Notes under the pieces: model-generated
Told to the model about the DNA's origin: nothing
Databases searched by the model: none
Seen by the model: only the letters and a program-made list of their open reading frames with translations
Source of the DNA: Bog-950 sp964631835
Lineage (GTDB): Bacteria > Bacteroidota > Bacteroidia > Chitinophagales > LD1
DNA: 64,000 bases
Direction of reading: 5' to 3'
Assembly (NCBI GenBank): GCA_964631835.1
Contig: CAZWAD010000020.1
Coordinates: 8,159 to 72,158 of the forward strand
Translations under genes and position numbers: made by a program
In this document: positions 1 to 9,500 of the stretch, one piece after another
Numbering within the stretch: position 1 is the stretch's first letter
Layout of the letters: every line of letters begins with the position of its first letter

Positions 1-2028
1 TGAAATGTAAGTATATCTTCCTATTGAGCCAACTGCCGAAACACTAAAGCCTCTCCAAATTTTTGCTTCTAAACCAATTTCAGCTCCCCAATGACGACTG
101 TTAATGCCTGTGAGTGTGTAGTTCACAAAGCTTCTGAGGTCATCGTGATAAAACCGGTTAGTCCTGGTTTGGTTGGTAAACTGTGTGAAAAACAAATCGA
201 ATTTCAACTTTACCGAAGGGGTACGGAGATTATAACCTAACTCAGCGGCATAAATCATTTCGCTTTTCAGGTTCCCGACAATGGTATTCTGGGTGCGGGG
301 GGAGATAAAGGCATCATCAGGAAAGGGAGCGCGGTTATCAAACGCTCCGTTGGCAAACAGATAATTCCTGCCGTCAATCTTATAAGTAACTCCTCCTTTC
401 ACTCCTCCGTTCACAAAAACTTTCACGTCTGACATTCCCTCGCTCCTGTCGGGTTGAAGCCCATACCTGGTTTTGCCATTACGCCAAAATGAAGTAACTG
501 AAAGCTGAGCAGCCACAAAAAAATCAACTCTTTTGAATTTGAAAACCGATTGCATCCATGCCCCGCCTTTATGCGTAGTAATAAAATAATGGTAACCGAA
601 CTTATCTCCTTCTTGTAAAATCCGATTTGGCTGATTCAAATCATTTTGAGCAGCACTGAAGCTATCAGGAAAATCGCGCTCGGCAAACTGGTTAATATCC
701 ACCGTGAAATCAGCGCCCAGCAAGTCATCCACTTCCCGATAGTATTCTGTGCGCATGAACTGGTATGTTAAGCCGGCAGTTATAGCTACACGTTCGTTGA
801 TAGCGTTGTTATACGTAGAAGCAAAATTGAATTTACGTACATCTTCTGCATCCTTATAAATAAAATACCGGGCGGTTTTCCCTCTTACAGTGTTTCCGGT
901 AATACCATCGGCATTCTCTATTGAATCATAGCTCATGGCATTAGCTTCATAAAGCGCGTTCCAGTCGAATTGACGCGAGTTTTCGTTAGTACGGTATTCG
1001 TATTCTACTAACCTGCGTTGTATGGAATCTTCGATATAGCTTGGCAAATTCCGGTAATAGTCGGGGCGCGGAATAGCCGCATTGAAAGAAAGTATGTTGG
1101 TTCTTTCTCTTTTACCGAATGAAAAACCGGCAGAAGTAACCATGCTTTCGTGGTTATTCATTTTCCATTCGTGCGTAAAAATGAACAAAGGCTGGTGAGT
1201 GTTTCCAACAACTGTATTCCGCTTTTTACCGTTCAACCATCCCCAATTCGGATTGTAATAATGATTGGACGCAAGGTCATACATTTCCTGCGTAGTGGCA
1301 GATGCCTTGCCATCGCGCACCGGTGCTCCAAGCATGGTTAAAGCAAGTGAATGATTATTGCCGAAAAATTTCTCAACCGAAAGAAAATATGAAGTGCCGT
1401 CATAAAATGTTCCGGGTACATATCCTTCACTTGCCCATCTGCGACTGGCTGCTACCGAAACTGCCCACCCGCGTTTCATAATACCTGTGCCGTAGCTTGC
1501 CATTAAGCGGTGCCTGTAATTACGATTGGTAGAGGCATACGAAACATGGAGTTGTTTCCGTTGTTTTGATGCCCTTGTATCAAGCGAAAACGAGCCGCCA
1601 GCTCCCCCATAGGCAAATGTGTTGGCTTGTAAACCAAGACTGTTTTCGCGGTTGTAAAACATTACATTCAACCCGCCCCACTGAGCCCATACAGTTCCAC
1701 CGTCTTCCAAATCGTTTACAGGAATACCATTAATGTAAGTGGTAAAGTTCTCATTTTCGTAGCCGCGGATTCTGAAGCGGGCGGCTCCGAACACAAACGA
1801 AGCCGTATTATAAAAAGCATCGCGCGAAGCATTTAGTGTGCTGGAAACATTTTCGCCTCCCTCATCCCTGCCTTCATCGTCTGAAACAGAAATGACGGGA
1901 ATATCCTGGTCGAAGTGTTGTTCAAAAATTTCTGGGGCCGGTTTTGCAGCGGTACCAGTTGTGTCAGTTTGCTGCGCCCATAAAAAAACCGGAAATACAG
2001 CAATAGCAAGAAAAAGGATTCTGTTCAT
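1..2028 (-). CDS. TonB-dependent outer-membrane receptor (partial, 3' end outside window)
   Basis: The frame is open from an ATG at 2028 leftward to base 1, so 676 codons are seen and the C-terminus is missing. The N-terminus is a signal peptide (MNRILFLAIAVFPVFLWAQ). A TonB plug-like region follows with the typical stretch RFRIRGYENENFTTYINGIP and then NDLEDGG. Long alternating aromatic/polar strands typical of a 22-strand outer-membrane barrel come next. There is no N-terminal carboxypeptidase-regulatory-like domain, unlike SusC-type receptors. The family imports siderophores, cobalamin or glycans using TonB/ExbBD energy. No SusD or other substrate clue lies within the window, so the ligand is unknown. 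Confidence 0.85.
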   Translation of the reverse strand, partial: MNRILFLAIAVFPVFLWAQQTDTTGTAAKPAPEIFEQHFDQDIPVISVSDDEGRDEGGENVSSTLNASRDAFYNTASFVFGAARFRIRGYENENFTTYINGIPVNDLEDGGTVWAQWGGLNVMFYNRENSLGLQANTFAYGGAGGSFSLDTRASKQRKQLHVSYASTNRNYRHRLMASYGTGIMKRGWAVSVAASRRWASEGYVPGTFYDGTSYFLSVEKFFGNNHSLALTMLGAPVRDGKASATTQEMYDLASNHYYNPNWGWLNGKKRNTVVGNTHQPLFIFTHEWKMNNHESMVTSAGFSFGKRERTNILSFNAAIPRPDYYRNLPSYIEDSIQRRLVEYEYRTNENSRQFDWNALYEANAMSYDSIENADGITGNTVRGKTARYFIYKDAEDVRKFNFASTYNNAINERVAITAGLTYQFMRTEYYREVDDLLGADFTVDINQFAERDFPDSFSAAQNDLNQPNRILQEGDKFGYHYFITTHKGGAWMQSVFKFKRVDFFVAAQLSVTSFWRNGKTRYGLQPDRSEGMSDVKVFVNGGVKGGVTYKIDGRNYLFANGAFDNRAPFPDDAFISPRTQNTIVGNLKSEMIYAAELGYNLRTPSVKLKFDLFFTQFTNQTRTNRFYHDDLRSFVNYTLTGINSRHWGAEIGLEAKIWRGFSVSAVGSIGRYTYIS

Positions 2029-2185
2029 CAAACTTGTTGTACCCTGATTTTGGGGCGGCTAATGTAGCCAAATCCAAATGCGGAAAAAGCAGATTTTATG
2101 GAGGTGGATAAGTTTTAATTATAAGTGGTTTCTAATCATTCTGAAAAAATTTAACAGCAGTTAGCTTATTTTCCTTTAAACATCA

Positions 2186-2193
2186 TACGTTTG
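2186..2193 (+). promoter_or_regulatory. putative Bacteroidota -7 element upstream of pabB
   Basis: TACGTTTG matches the TAnnTTTG -7 consensus of the Bacteroidota primary sigma factor. It ends 6 nt before the preferred pabB ATG at 2200, so the transcript would have almost no leader. I see no TTTG at the expected -33 distance, so this rests on one element. Confidence 0.35.
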
Positions 2194-2199
2194 CTGGTC

Positions 2200-3501
2200 A
2201 TGGCGGAAAGCACAACCATAACCATTAAAGATATAGGTGAGTTTAAGCGTAAGGCATTGTTGTGGGCAAATCATTTTAATACGGTTTGTTTACTGGCTAG
2301 CAACAGCTATCCCTACGAAAAATACGGAGCTAAAGATTGGATGTTGACTGCTGACGCAACATGTGAAATAAAATGTGGTGAAAATGCCTTTAAGGAGCTG
2401 ATGAAGTTTAATATCGAATCGAAAGCAAACATTTTCGGTTTCTTGTCATACGATCTGAAAAATCAGGTTGAGAAACTGGAGAGCAACAACCATGACGGTA
2501 TTAAGTTCCCCGAACTTTATTTTTTTCAGCCCCGGTATATTTTTGAAATTAGAGGTGACCGGTTAACCGTTAATCGCAATTATCTCGAAACATACCATTT
2601 GATTGAAGCGATTAATAACAGCCAGATGCCGGTTGGCAGCAATCAGTTGCTACAAAGGAAAATTTCTCTTACTGCAAGAACGCCCAGGAAGAGATATCTG
2701 GAGAACGTTGAGCAAATCAGAAAGCAAATTTCCGAGGGCGAGTTTTATGAACTGAATTACTGTAACGAATTTTATGCTGAGCAGGCAGAGATAAATCCGG
2801 TGGAAACTTTTCTGAGACTGAATGATATCGCACAGGCGCCTTTCAGTTGTTTCTTCAAACTGGGGAAAAAGTTTTTACTGAGTGCAAGCCCCGAAAGATT
2901 TTTGAAAAAGGAAGGAAACAAACTGATTTCACAGCCCATTAAGGGGACTATTCGAAGGGGTAATACTGTTGAAGAAAATGAATTATTGAAAAGAGAGCTT
3001 AAAAATAATGAGAAGGAAAAATCGGAAAATGTAATGATTGTGGACATGATGCGGAACGATTTGTCAAAAAGCTCAAAGACAGGAACAGTCCGCGTAGAGG
3101 AGTTGTATGGCATCTATGAGTTCAACACCGTTAATCAAATGATTTCAACTGTTGTTTCGGAAGTAGCGGATGGAATTGAAACTGTCGATATTATTAAAAA
3201 CGCTTTTCCGATGGGCAGTATGACTGGTGCCCCGAAAGTAACGGTAATGCAGAATATCGAGAGATACGAAGATTCGAAGCGCGGCTTGTTCTCCGGCTCA
3301 GTAGGGTATGTTTCTTCCGATGGTGATTTTGATTTTAACGTAGTTATAAGAAGCATTCTTTACAATGCTGAGCACAAATATCTATCTATACAAACAGGAG
3401 GGGCAATTACTCATAATTCAGTACCTGAAAAAGAATACGAGGAAATTTTACTCAAAGCGGAAGGATTGGTTGAAGTGCTTGGTGCGGAAATCAAGTGTTG
3501 A
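2200..3501 (+). CDS. pabB: Aminodeoxychorismate synthase component I (PabB)
   Basis: A chorismate-binding enzyme of 433 residues. It converts chorismate plus ammonia to 4-amino-4-deoxychorismate on the way to p-aminobenzoate and folate. Family motifs are visible: SASPERFL, PIKGTIRRG, MIVDMMRNDLS, GSMTGAPK and the C-terminal IQTGGAITHNS. The lysine in PIKGT (residue 248) is the nucleophile characteristic of PabB, where anthranilate synthase TrpE has alanine, so PabB is preferred over TrpE. The frame also opens at a TTG at 2191, but I chose the ATG at 2200. The glutamine amidotransferase partner (pabA) is not next to it. The gene stands alone between divergent and co-directional neighbours. Confidence 0.9.
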   Translation: MAESTTITIKDIGEFKRKALLWANHFNTVCLLASNSYPYEKYGAKDWMLTADATCEIKCGENAFKELMKFNIESKANIFGFLSYDLKNQVEKLESNNHDGIKFPELYFFQPRYIFEIRGDRLTVNRNYLETYHLIEAINNSQMPVGSNQLLQRKISLTARTPRKRYLENVEQIRKQISEGEFYELNYCNEFYAEQAEINPVETFLRLNDIAQAPFSCFFKLGKKFLLSASPERFLKKEGNKLISQPIKGTIRRGNTVEENELLKRELKNNEKEKSENVMIVDMMRNDLSKSSKTGTVRVEELYGIYEFNTVNQMISTVVSEVADGIETVDIIKNAFPMGSMTGAPKVTVMQNIERYEDSKRGLFSGSVGYVSSDGDFDFNVVIRSILYNAEHKYLSIQTGGAITHNSVPEKEYEEILLKAEGLVEVLGAEIKC

Positions 3502-3627
3502 TTATAGTTGCTGGTAAAGTTTGAACACACCATTCGTTGAAAGGAGATACTCCTTGTGATACAAAATATACTTGCATTATCTCTTTCATTTTCCTGAAGT
3601 AAAACAAACGAGCTATCCTCTTTGTAT

Positions 3628-3657
3628 TTTGTTTAGGGGTCAACCTGTATTACCTTG
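3628..3657 (+). promoter_or_regulatory. putative promoter of the 3744 gene
   Basis: TTTG at 3628-3631 is followed after 19 bp by TACCTTG at 3651-3657. The spacing fits Bacteroidota -33/-7 promoters; the -7 box departs from TAnnTTTG. It lies about 85 bp upstream of the chosen start. Confidence 0.35.
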
Positions 3658-3743
3658 CACAACTGAAAATTAGTCATAACCACTGAACTTTAGACGTGCA
3701 TTTCAATTTATTTTCAGTTAATTTAGCATATAGAGTAATTGCT

Positions 3744-5081
3744 ATGCGAAAACTGATGATACCTGTATTTGTTTTTTCCGCTGTGCTGGTATGGGCGCAG
3801 GACGAAGATAAAATGAACATGAAACTGGCTAAAACAGCCGTTGAAAAACACAACGACTACGAGCAGGCAGAAAAATATTTAAACCGGATTAACCTTTCGT
3901 CACCACTCAGAGACAGTATTGACTTTCTGATTTTCGATGCTCTGGTAAACGCGAACGTTGCCGACAGTTCCCTGGTGCCTAAGCCTGACAATTACCGCAA
4001 AGCCCTGAACAACTATGAAAAGGTTTATTTCTTAACCAGAGATGAGTTACTCATTGACCGTATTGCCGAACTCAGATATAAATATGATAAAGCCCGTGAG
4101 CCTGAAAAAGAAAATCCAGGGGCAAAAGCTTCCGAGGCAGATTCTGTCTCACTTGACTCGGCCATGCAGGCGTATATTTCGGGCAAGCAAAAATTGGCGA
4201 GGTTCAACTTAGTTCTGCACAAGCCTGCCTGGCATGCGGGACTCAATCTCGGTTTCAATTTCGATTATTACAATTATGGTGAAAGGCAAACCGATTATCA
4301 CGAAACACGGCTCAACGATGTTATTTCCGATTCGATAACTACCACGGTGCCGGTCTACAAAGCCAACCCCGGTATGGGGCTTATGTTCGGTTTTGAGTTT
4401 CATCCGTACATGAGCGATTATGTGGCGGTGGGCCTTCATTGCAGCGGAACAGTAGGCACAACACATTTGATTTTTTCGGGCGGAGGAGAATTTGAGAAAA
4501 CCGATACTTCCAAATACTTTAATGATACCGAGTATTTGTACGGAAGCCTCAACTACGGGATTGAATTTACTGCCGGGTGGTATTGGATAAAGGTTCTTGC
4601 TGTATACGACCACAGCCTACGCCATACTTCGCTGAGTTACTTTGAAGATGAGTTTAAATCTACTACCACAGCAGGAGGGGAAGAGTTAAAAAAGCATACC
4701 GGGCGCTATGAATTTGAACAAGAGTTGCGGCATGAAGAGCTAACGTTTGGCTTGCGCCTGTTTCCATACACAAAAGATAAACTGCGCATCAAGCGCCCGT
4801 GCCTGCTTGATTTGGCATATACTTTAAACAGGGATTATGATTTTGGTTTTAAAAACAGTACTTGGAGCTATGCTTCTTTAAATAATTTTTACCACGGGTT
4901 TAAAGTAAAACTTTGGGTAGAGAGTATTTTGGGAGCTTCGCTCAACATAAGTTTCCCCGAGGGGTATTTTAAAGTTAAAAACAGTAATGTAAATACGGCA
5001 TCCGCCAAATGGCTTCCTTTTATCAGCTTGAGTTTATTTTACACCGGTGATTTTTTCGGTCTGGGGTATAAAGGCAGGTAG
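3744..5081 (+). CDS. Exported protein of unknown function, likely outer-membrane barrel
   Basis: I do not recognise the family. The ATG at 3744 gives a clear signal peptide (MRKLMIPVFVFSAVLVWAQ); a GTG at 3696 would put 16 residues in front of it and is less likely. After cleavage, residues about 20-150 are charged and helical, with a TPR-like look (NDYEQAEKYLNRI, NYRKALNNYEKV). From about residue 160 to the end (GLGYKGR) the sequence alternates aromatic and polar residues with many Tyr/Phe, as in small outer-membrane beta-barrels. A periplasmic helical domain fused to a barrel is an inference. The gene is single, between pabB and the AAA+ remnant, which lies on the opposite strand. Confidence 0.75.
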   Translation: MRKLMIPVFVFSAVLVWAQDEDKMNMKLAKTAVEKHNDYEQAEKYLNRINLSSPLRDSIDFLIFDALVNANVADSSLVPKPDNYRKALNNYEKVYFLTRDELLIDRIAELRYKYDKAREPEKENPGAKASEADSVSLDSAMQAYISGKQKLARFNLVLHKPAWHAGLNLGFNFDYYNYGERQTDYHETRLNDVISDSITTTVPVYKANPGMGLMFGFEFHPYMSDYVAVGLHCSGTVGTTHLIFSGGGEFEKTDTSKYFNDTEYLYGSLNYGIEFTAGWYWIKVLAVYDHSLRHTSLSYFEDEFKSTTTAGGEELKKHTGRYEFEQELRHEELTFGLRLFPYTKDKLRIKRPCLLDLAYTLNRDYDFGFKNSTWSYASLNNFYHGFKVKLWVESILGASLNISFPEGYFKVKNSNVNTASAKWLPFISLSLFYTGDFFGLGYKGR

Positions 5082-5098
5082 TAATACTTCTATAATTT

Positions 5099-5445
5099 TT
5101 ACACATACACAAGCAAATCATCGAGTATTGAGGATGCATCCTGCTCAGGTTCTGCCTCATAAAAAAGAGTATTCTTATCTTTTCGCTTGGAATAAATTTC
5201 TGAAAGTGTAACCGGTTTGGAGAGATAGTGTTTAAAGCTCAACTACGAATACAGAAGGTTGGCATCAAGCGCATTCAAGGTTTAAATTCTTTATGGGCAA
5301 TAAGCCTGCCGGGATGCAGCAGTGCGCTGTCAAGTTTTTTCAGGTTAACAATAAATATGCAGATAATTTGAAGCTAGAGGCATATCATGTAAAAGCCAAT
5401 CGCACATATTCAGGAGGTTGGTTATGCCGTGCAAGTTGGCAGGCC
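5099..5445 (-). pseudogene. Decayed AAA+ ATPase gene remnant
   Basis: The minus strand encodes pieces of one AAA+ ATPase C-terminal half in shifting frames. From upstream to downstream they are GITNLLNMCDW, then IFIVNLKKLDSALLHPGR plus LIAHKEFKP, then NALDANLLYS, a TAG stop at 5243-5245, and SFKHYLSKPVTLSEIYSKRK running to a natural TAA at 5099-5101. LDSALLHPGR matches the conserved LDpALLRPGR (sensor/arginine-finger region) and PVTLSEIY the usual PMTLAEIYN that follows. At least two frameshifts (about 5350 and about 5280) and one in-frame stop separate the pieces. Walker A and B are absent. The remnant begins directly at the stop codon of the polyprenyl synthetase gene on the same strand, so a deletion probably joined them. 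Confidence 0.75.
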
Positions 5446-6414
5446 CTAAAAGTCTCTGTCGTGGACTTGCTGTGCCAGCTCAAGGAGAGGTTTTTTATTA
5501 GCCGAAGGAGCCTTGAGGTCGTAAAGCGAGGTAATAGCCTTGTTGTATAATTCGTTCATAAATATTTCGGTTGCTGACTTTACACCGAGTTCCTCGAAAA
5601 TCTTTTTAGTACCGTCTATTTTTACCTTTTCTTTCTTTTCTTTCAGTAACGCTTGTAACCTGGTTTTTTGTTTCTTATCGGCTTTGTTTAACGCATTAAC
5701 CAACAGGTACGTTTTTTTGTTGTTGAGAATATCTCCACCAATTTTTTTACCCACTTTACTACCTATGCCAAAAGCATCTAAATAATCATCCTTAATCTGG
5801 AACGAAAGCCCCAAGTTGAGCCCGAAATCGTAAATCATTCTCTGTTCGCGAATTCCCATGCCTGCGAGGATAGCGCCTATTTGAACACAGCAAGCCATAA
5901 GCACCGAGGTTTTGTATTCAATCATTTTGATGTATTCGGCTTCGGTTACATCAAGACGCTGTTCAAAATCGAGGTCCATTTGTTGCCCCTCGAAAATTTC
6001 AATAGCTGCTTTATTAAAAACCTGCAGAAGGTCAGGGACAAATTTTACGGGGACATCGGTAAGATATTTATAGACATAGGCGAGCATGACATCACCTGCC
6101 AGTATACCGGCATTTAAACCGAATTGCTTATGAACTGTGGGGATACCCCTTCTGATTTCGGCATTGTCCATAATATCATCATGTACCAGTGTAAAGTTGT
6201 GAAACAGTTCCATGGCAAATGAGGGGTTGAGGGCGTCTTTTACCTTTCCGCCAAACAAATCGCAACTCATTAAGAGCAACAGAGGGCGAATCCGCTTGCC
6301 CTGCATCCGCATTATATGCTGAACGGGGCGGTATAGGTTAACGGGGGTCTGGTTAAAACTTGCGCTGCTGAACTTTTGTTCAAAAAGGGAAAGCAGTTCA
6401 TTTCTGGAATGCAT
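5446..6414 (-). CDS. Polyprenyl (trans-isoprenyl) diphosphate synthase
   Basis: A soluble all-helical prenyltransferase of 322 residues that condenses isopentenyl diphosphate with an allylic diphosphate to make a longer all-trans chain, probably for menaquinone. Both aspartate-rich motifs are present: VHDDIMDNAEIRRG (DDxxD at about residues 79-83) and the second, KDDYLDAFG. Family signatures GKRIRPLL and GKKIGGDILNNKKTYL also occur. I start at the ATG at 6414; a TTG at 6435 would add seven residues. Chain length cannot be read reliably from sequence, so octaprenyl, heptaprenyl or shorter products are all possible. Immediately downstream on the same strand is the AAA+ remnant. Confidence 0.88.
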   Translation of the reverse strand: MHSRNELLSLFEQKFSSASFNQTPVNLYRPVQHIMRMQGKRIRPLLLLMSCDLFGGKVKDALNPSFAMELFHNFTLVHDDIMDNAEIRRGIPTVHKQFGLNAGILAGDVMLAYVYKYLTDVPVKFVPDLLQVFNKAAIEIFEGQQMDLDFEQRLDVTEAEYIKMIEYKTSVLMACCVQIGAILAGMGIREQRMIYDFGLNLGLSFQIKDDYLDAFGIGSKVGKKIGGDILNNKKTYLLVNALNKADKKQKTRLQALLKEKKEKVKIDGTKKIFEELGVKSATEIFMNELYNKAITSLYDLKAPSANKKPLLELAQQVHDRDF

Positions 6415-6516
6415 ATATGGGTTTAAGGGCGGCAATGATATAGAATTTTACTAACAGATTCTTCAGGAACAAAGTACGCTTTAAGTGAAACAATACAGCC
6501 TGAGCGTGCGTATAAC

Positions 6517-6523
6517 TAATTTG
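6517..6523 (+). promoter_or_regulatory. TAATTTG element upstream of the SprB-repeat gene
   Basis: TAATTTG lies 48 bp upstream of the ATG at 6572. The same heptamer precedes ribF (22066), the 1515-residue gene (51513) and, on the minus strand, the 1040-residue gene (51181-51175). It is one base shorter than TAnnTTTG. I read it as a possible -7 variant; there is no clear -33 box here. Confidence 0.25.
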
Positions 6524-6571
6524 AGTTGATGGTGTTAAAGTATCGTTCAATTAATAACGCGCAAAACCGGC

Positions 6572-9500
6572 ATGAAAACGATTAAGCGTAGTCTTACTCT
6601 CATTATATCTTTTGTTCTGTTCTCGACTTCGGCACAGGCAGTAATTATAAGCGAAACGCATATTAATGTAACCTGTTTTGGAGGAAATGACGGAAGCATT
6701 GACATTACTCCCTCAGGCGGTGCAGCCCCCTACACCTTTTTATGGAACGGAGGGATAACCACGGAGGACAGAACCGGTATTCCGGTCGGAACTTATACGG
6801 TTGTAGTTACTGATAACATCGGAACAACCGCCTCTGTTTCTATAGCTATTTCCGAACCATCAGAGATGTCATTTTCCAAATCGATTATCAATGTATTTTG
6901 CGGAGGCGACAGCACTGGTCATGTTGATTTGACAGTAAACGGAGGAACGCCCGGATACACTTATTTATGGTATGATGGTGTTACAACAGAAGACAGGCAT
7001 TTTATAACAGCCGCCAATTATTACTTTACGGTTACCGATTCCAGGGGATGCACTAAAGATGATTCAGCCAATGTAACCCAGCCGCCAGGCATGGTAACTA
7101 CCATATCTTCAACCGATGAAGAATGCACTGGGAGTAACGGGACAATTGACCTAACTGTTCAGTATGGTATTCCTGGATACAGTTACTTATGGAGTGACGG
7201 GACTACAACGCAGGACAGAACGGGAGTACCATCAGGAACATATACTGTAACTATTTCTGATAACAGTACCTGTACAGTTTCCGCTTCTGCGGTTGTGGGG
7301 CTTACCATTAGCCCGATGAGTATTAACACCACAAGCACCAATCCGACCTGTATGGGCGGAAATGACGGGGCAATTACCATAACTTCGGTCATAGGCAGTG
7401 TTAGCCCTTATACCTATTTATGGAATGACGGGGCAACCACCCAAAACCGGACAGGTCTTGGAGCAGGCTCATACACGGTAACAGCTACATCAGCAAATGG
7501 TTGTACAGCCAGTACATCGGAATCATTAACGGTGGCATCGTCTATAACTATTACTTTAACACAGATACCTGTTAGTTGTTTCGGGGGAAACAACGGGGCA
7601 ATAAATACAACGCGCTCCGGAGGCACTTCACCTTATACTTATTTGTGGAATGACGGAGCGTTTACCCAAAACCGAACCGGACTTTCAGCAGGTACTTATT
7701 CCATAACCATCACCGACTTTGCTGGGTGCACAGCGAGTGCTTCGGTATCTGTGATACAGCCTTCGCTGGCGTTGACAGCCACTGCAATTCCATCTCCATT
7801 GGCTTGTATTGGCGGACCTTCGGGTTCTGTAGTAACATCTGTGACGGGTGGAACTGGACCATATACTTATTGGTGGGGAGGTGGAGTGGTATCTCAAAAC
7901 AGGATTAACGTAGCTGCCGGAACTTATTGTGTAACGGCAACAGATGCAAACGGATGTTCTGCCAATGCCTGTGCCACAATACCGGGCTATACCCCGCTTT
8001 CGGTTTTCACAACTCGGGTTGATGTTACCTGTTTTGGCGATAGTACAGGTTCAATTGATGTAACAGCATCAAACGGAACTACTCCTTACTCATATTTATG
8101 GAGCACAGGAGAAACCACTGAAGACCTGAATATGCTTAAAGCTGGAACCTACATTATAACCGTAACTGACAATAATTCGTGCACTATGAGCCGCACGGTA
8201 ACTATTTCTCAGCCTTCTTTCCCGGTAACTATTAATTCAACAGTGTCGAACCCGCAATGCTATGGAAGCAATGACGGATCAATACTGATAAGTACATCAA
8301 ACGGAGTATCGCCTTATAGTTACATGTGGAATGACAGTGTAACTACACAAAACAGATTATGGATCAGCTATGGAAATTTTTTAGTAACGGTTACCGATAA
8401 TTCGGGTTGCTCTGCTTCGGCAACCATGACAGTAACCGAACCCACACCTATGGTTATTGTCCCATCTGTGATTGATGTTACATGCAACGGAGCGAGTACT
8501 GGAGCAATCAACTTGAGCGTAACGGGAAGTTTTGCCCCTTATGCTTATGACTGGAGTGATGGTGGCGATACACAAAACAGAAGCGGGATTATTGCCGGAA
8601 ATTACACAGTTACAATTGTTGATAACCATAACTGCACTGGTACTGCCAGCGCGACAGTAACCGAACCCACACCAGTTGTTATATCACTGGCTAAAGAAGA
8701 CGTTACTTGTTTTGGTGGAAATGACGGATGGATTAACACAGTGGTAAGCGGAGGGACACCTGCTTATTCTTTCGATTGGGGCGGAGGAATTACTACGCAA
8801 AACAGAACTAATCTAACAGCAAACAATTATTCTGTTTCGATTACAGACAATGCAGGATGCCTGTTTGTAGCTTCAACAACTGTTAGCGAACCGGTTGCTA
8901 TTTCTATCTCATCAGCTACTACGGGTGTAGCCTGCAATGGCGGAAATGATGGTACAATTACATTGTTTGTGACAGGAGGGACTTCCCCATATTCTTTTGA
9001 TTGGGGAGGTGGTATTACTACACAAAGCAGAACCAACTTGATTGCCGGGTCGTATTCTGTAACGATTACTGATAGTGCAAACTGCACATCAACTCATACA
9101 GCAACTGTAGCACAATCTACCATGCTGAACGTTTCTTCAACTATAACAGATGCTTCGTGCTCTACCGCAAATAACGGAGCAATCAACATAAATGTAACCG
9201 GTGGGACAGTACCGTACTCTTTTTTATGGAACGACAACCAGGTTTCTCAAAACATAACTAATCTTTCTGCAGGGACATATACGGTTACAGTAACTGACAA
9301 TGCCGGATGCACTGCGGTGAACACGTCAACAGTTTCAGCCTTGCCCGGAGTTACAATTATTTCTGCAGTAACTGATGCTACATGCAGTTCATTAAGCAAC
9401 GGGGCGATTAATATCGCGGTTTCGGGAGGGGCTGCTCCTTATTCGTTTGGATGGAATGATGGGGTAACTACTCAAAACAGAGCGGGAATCTTACCAGGGG

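Noticed and set aside
3696..3743. GTG start adding 16 residues to the 3744 gene
   Set aside because: The ATG at 3744 places the signal peptide at the N-terminus, as expected for an exported protein.
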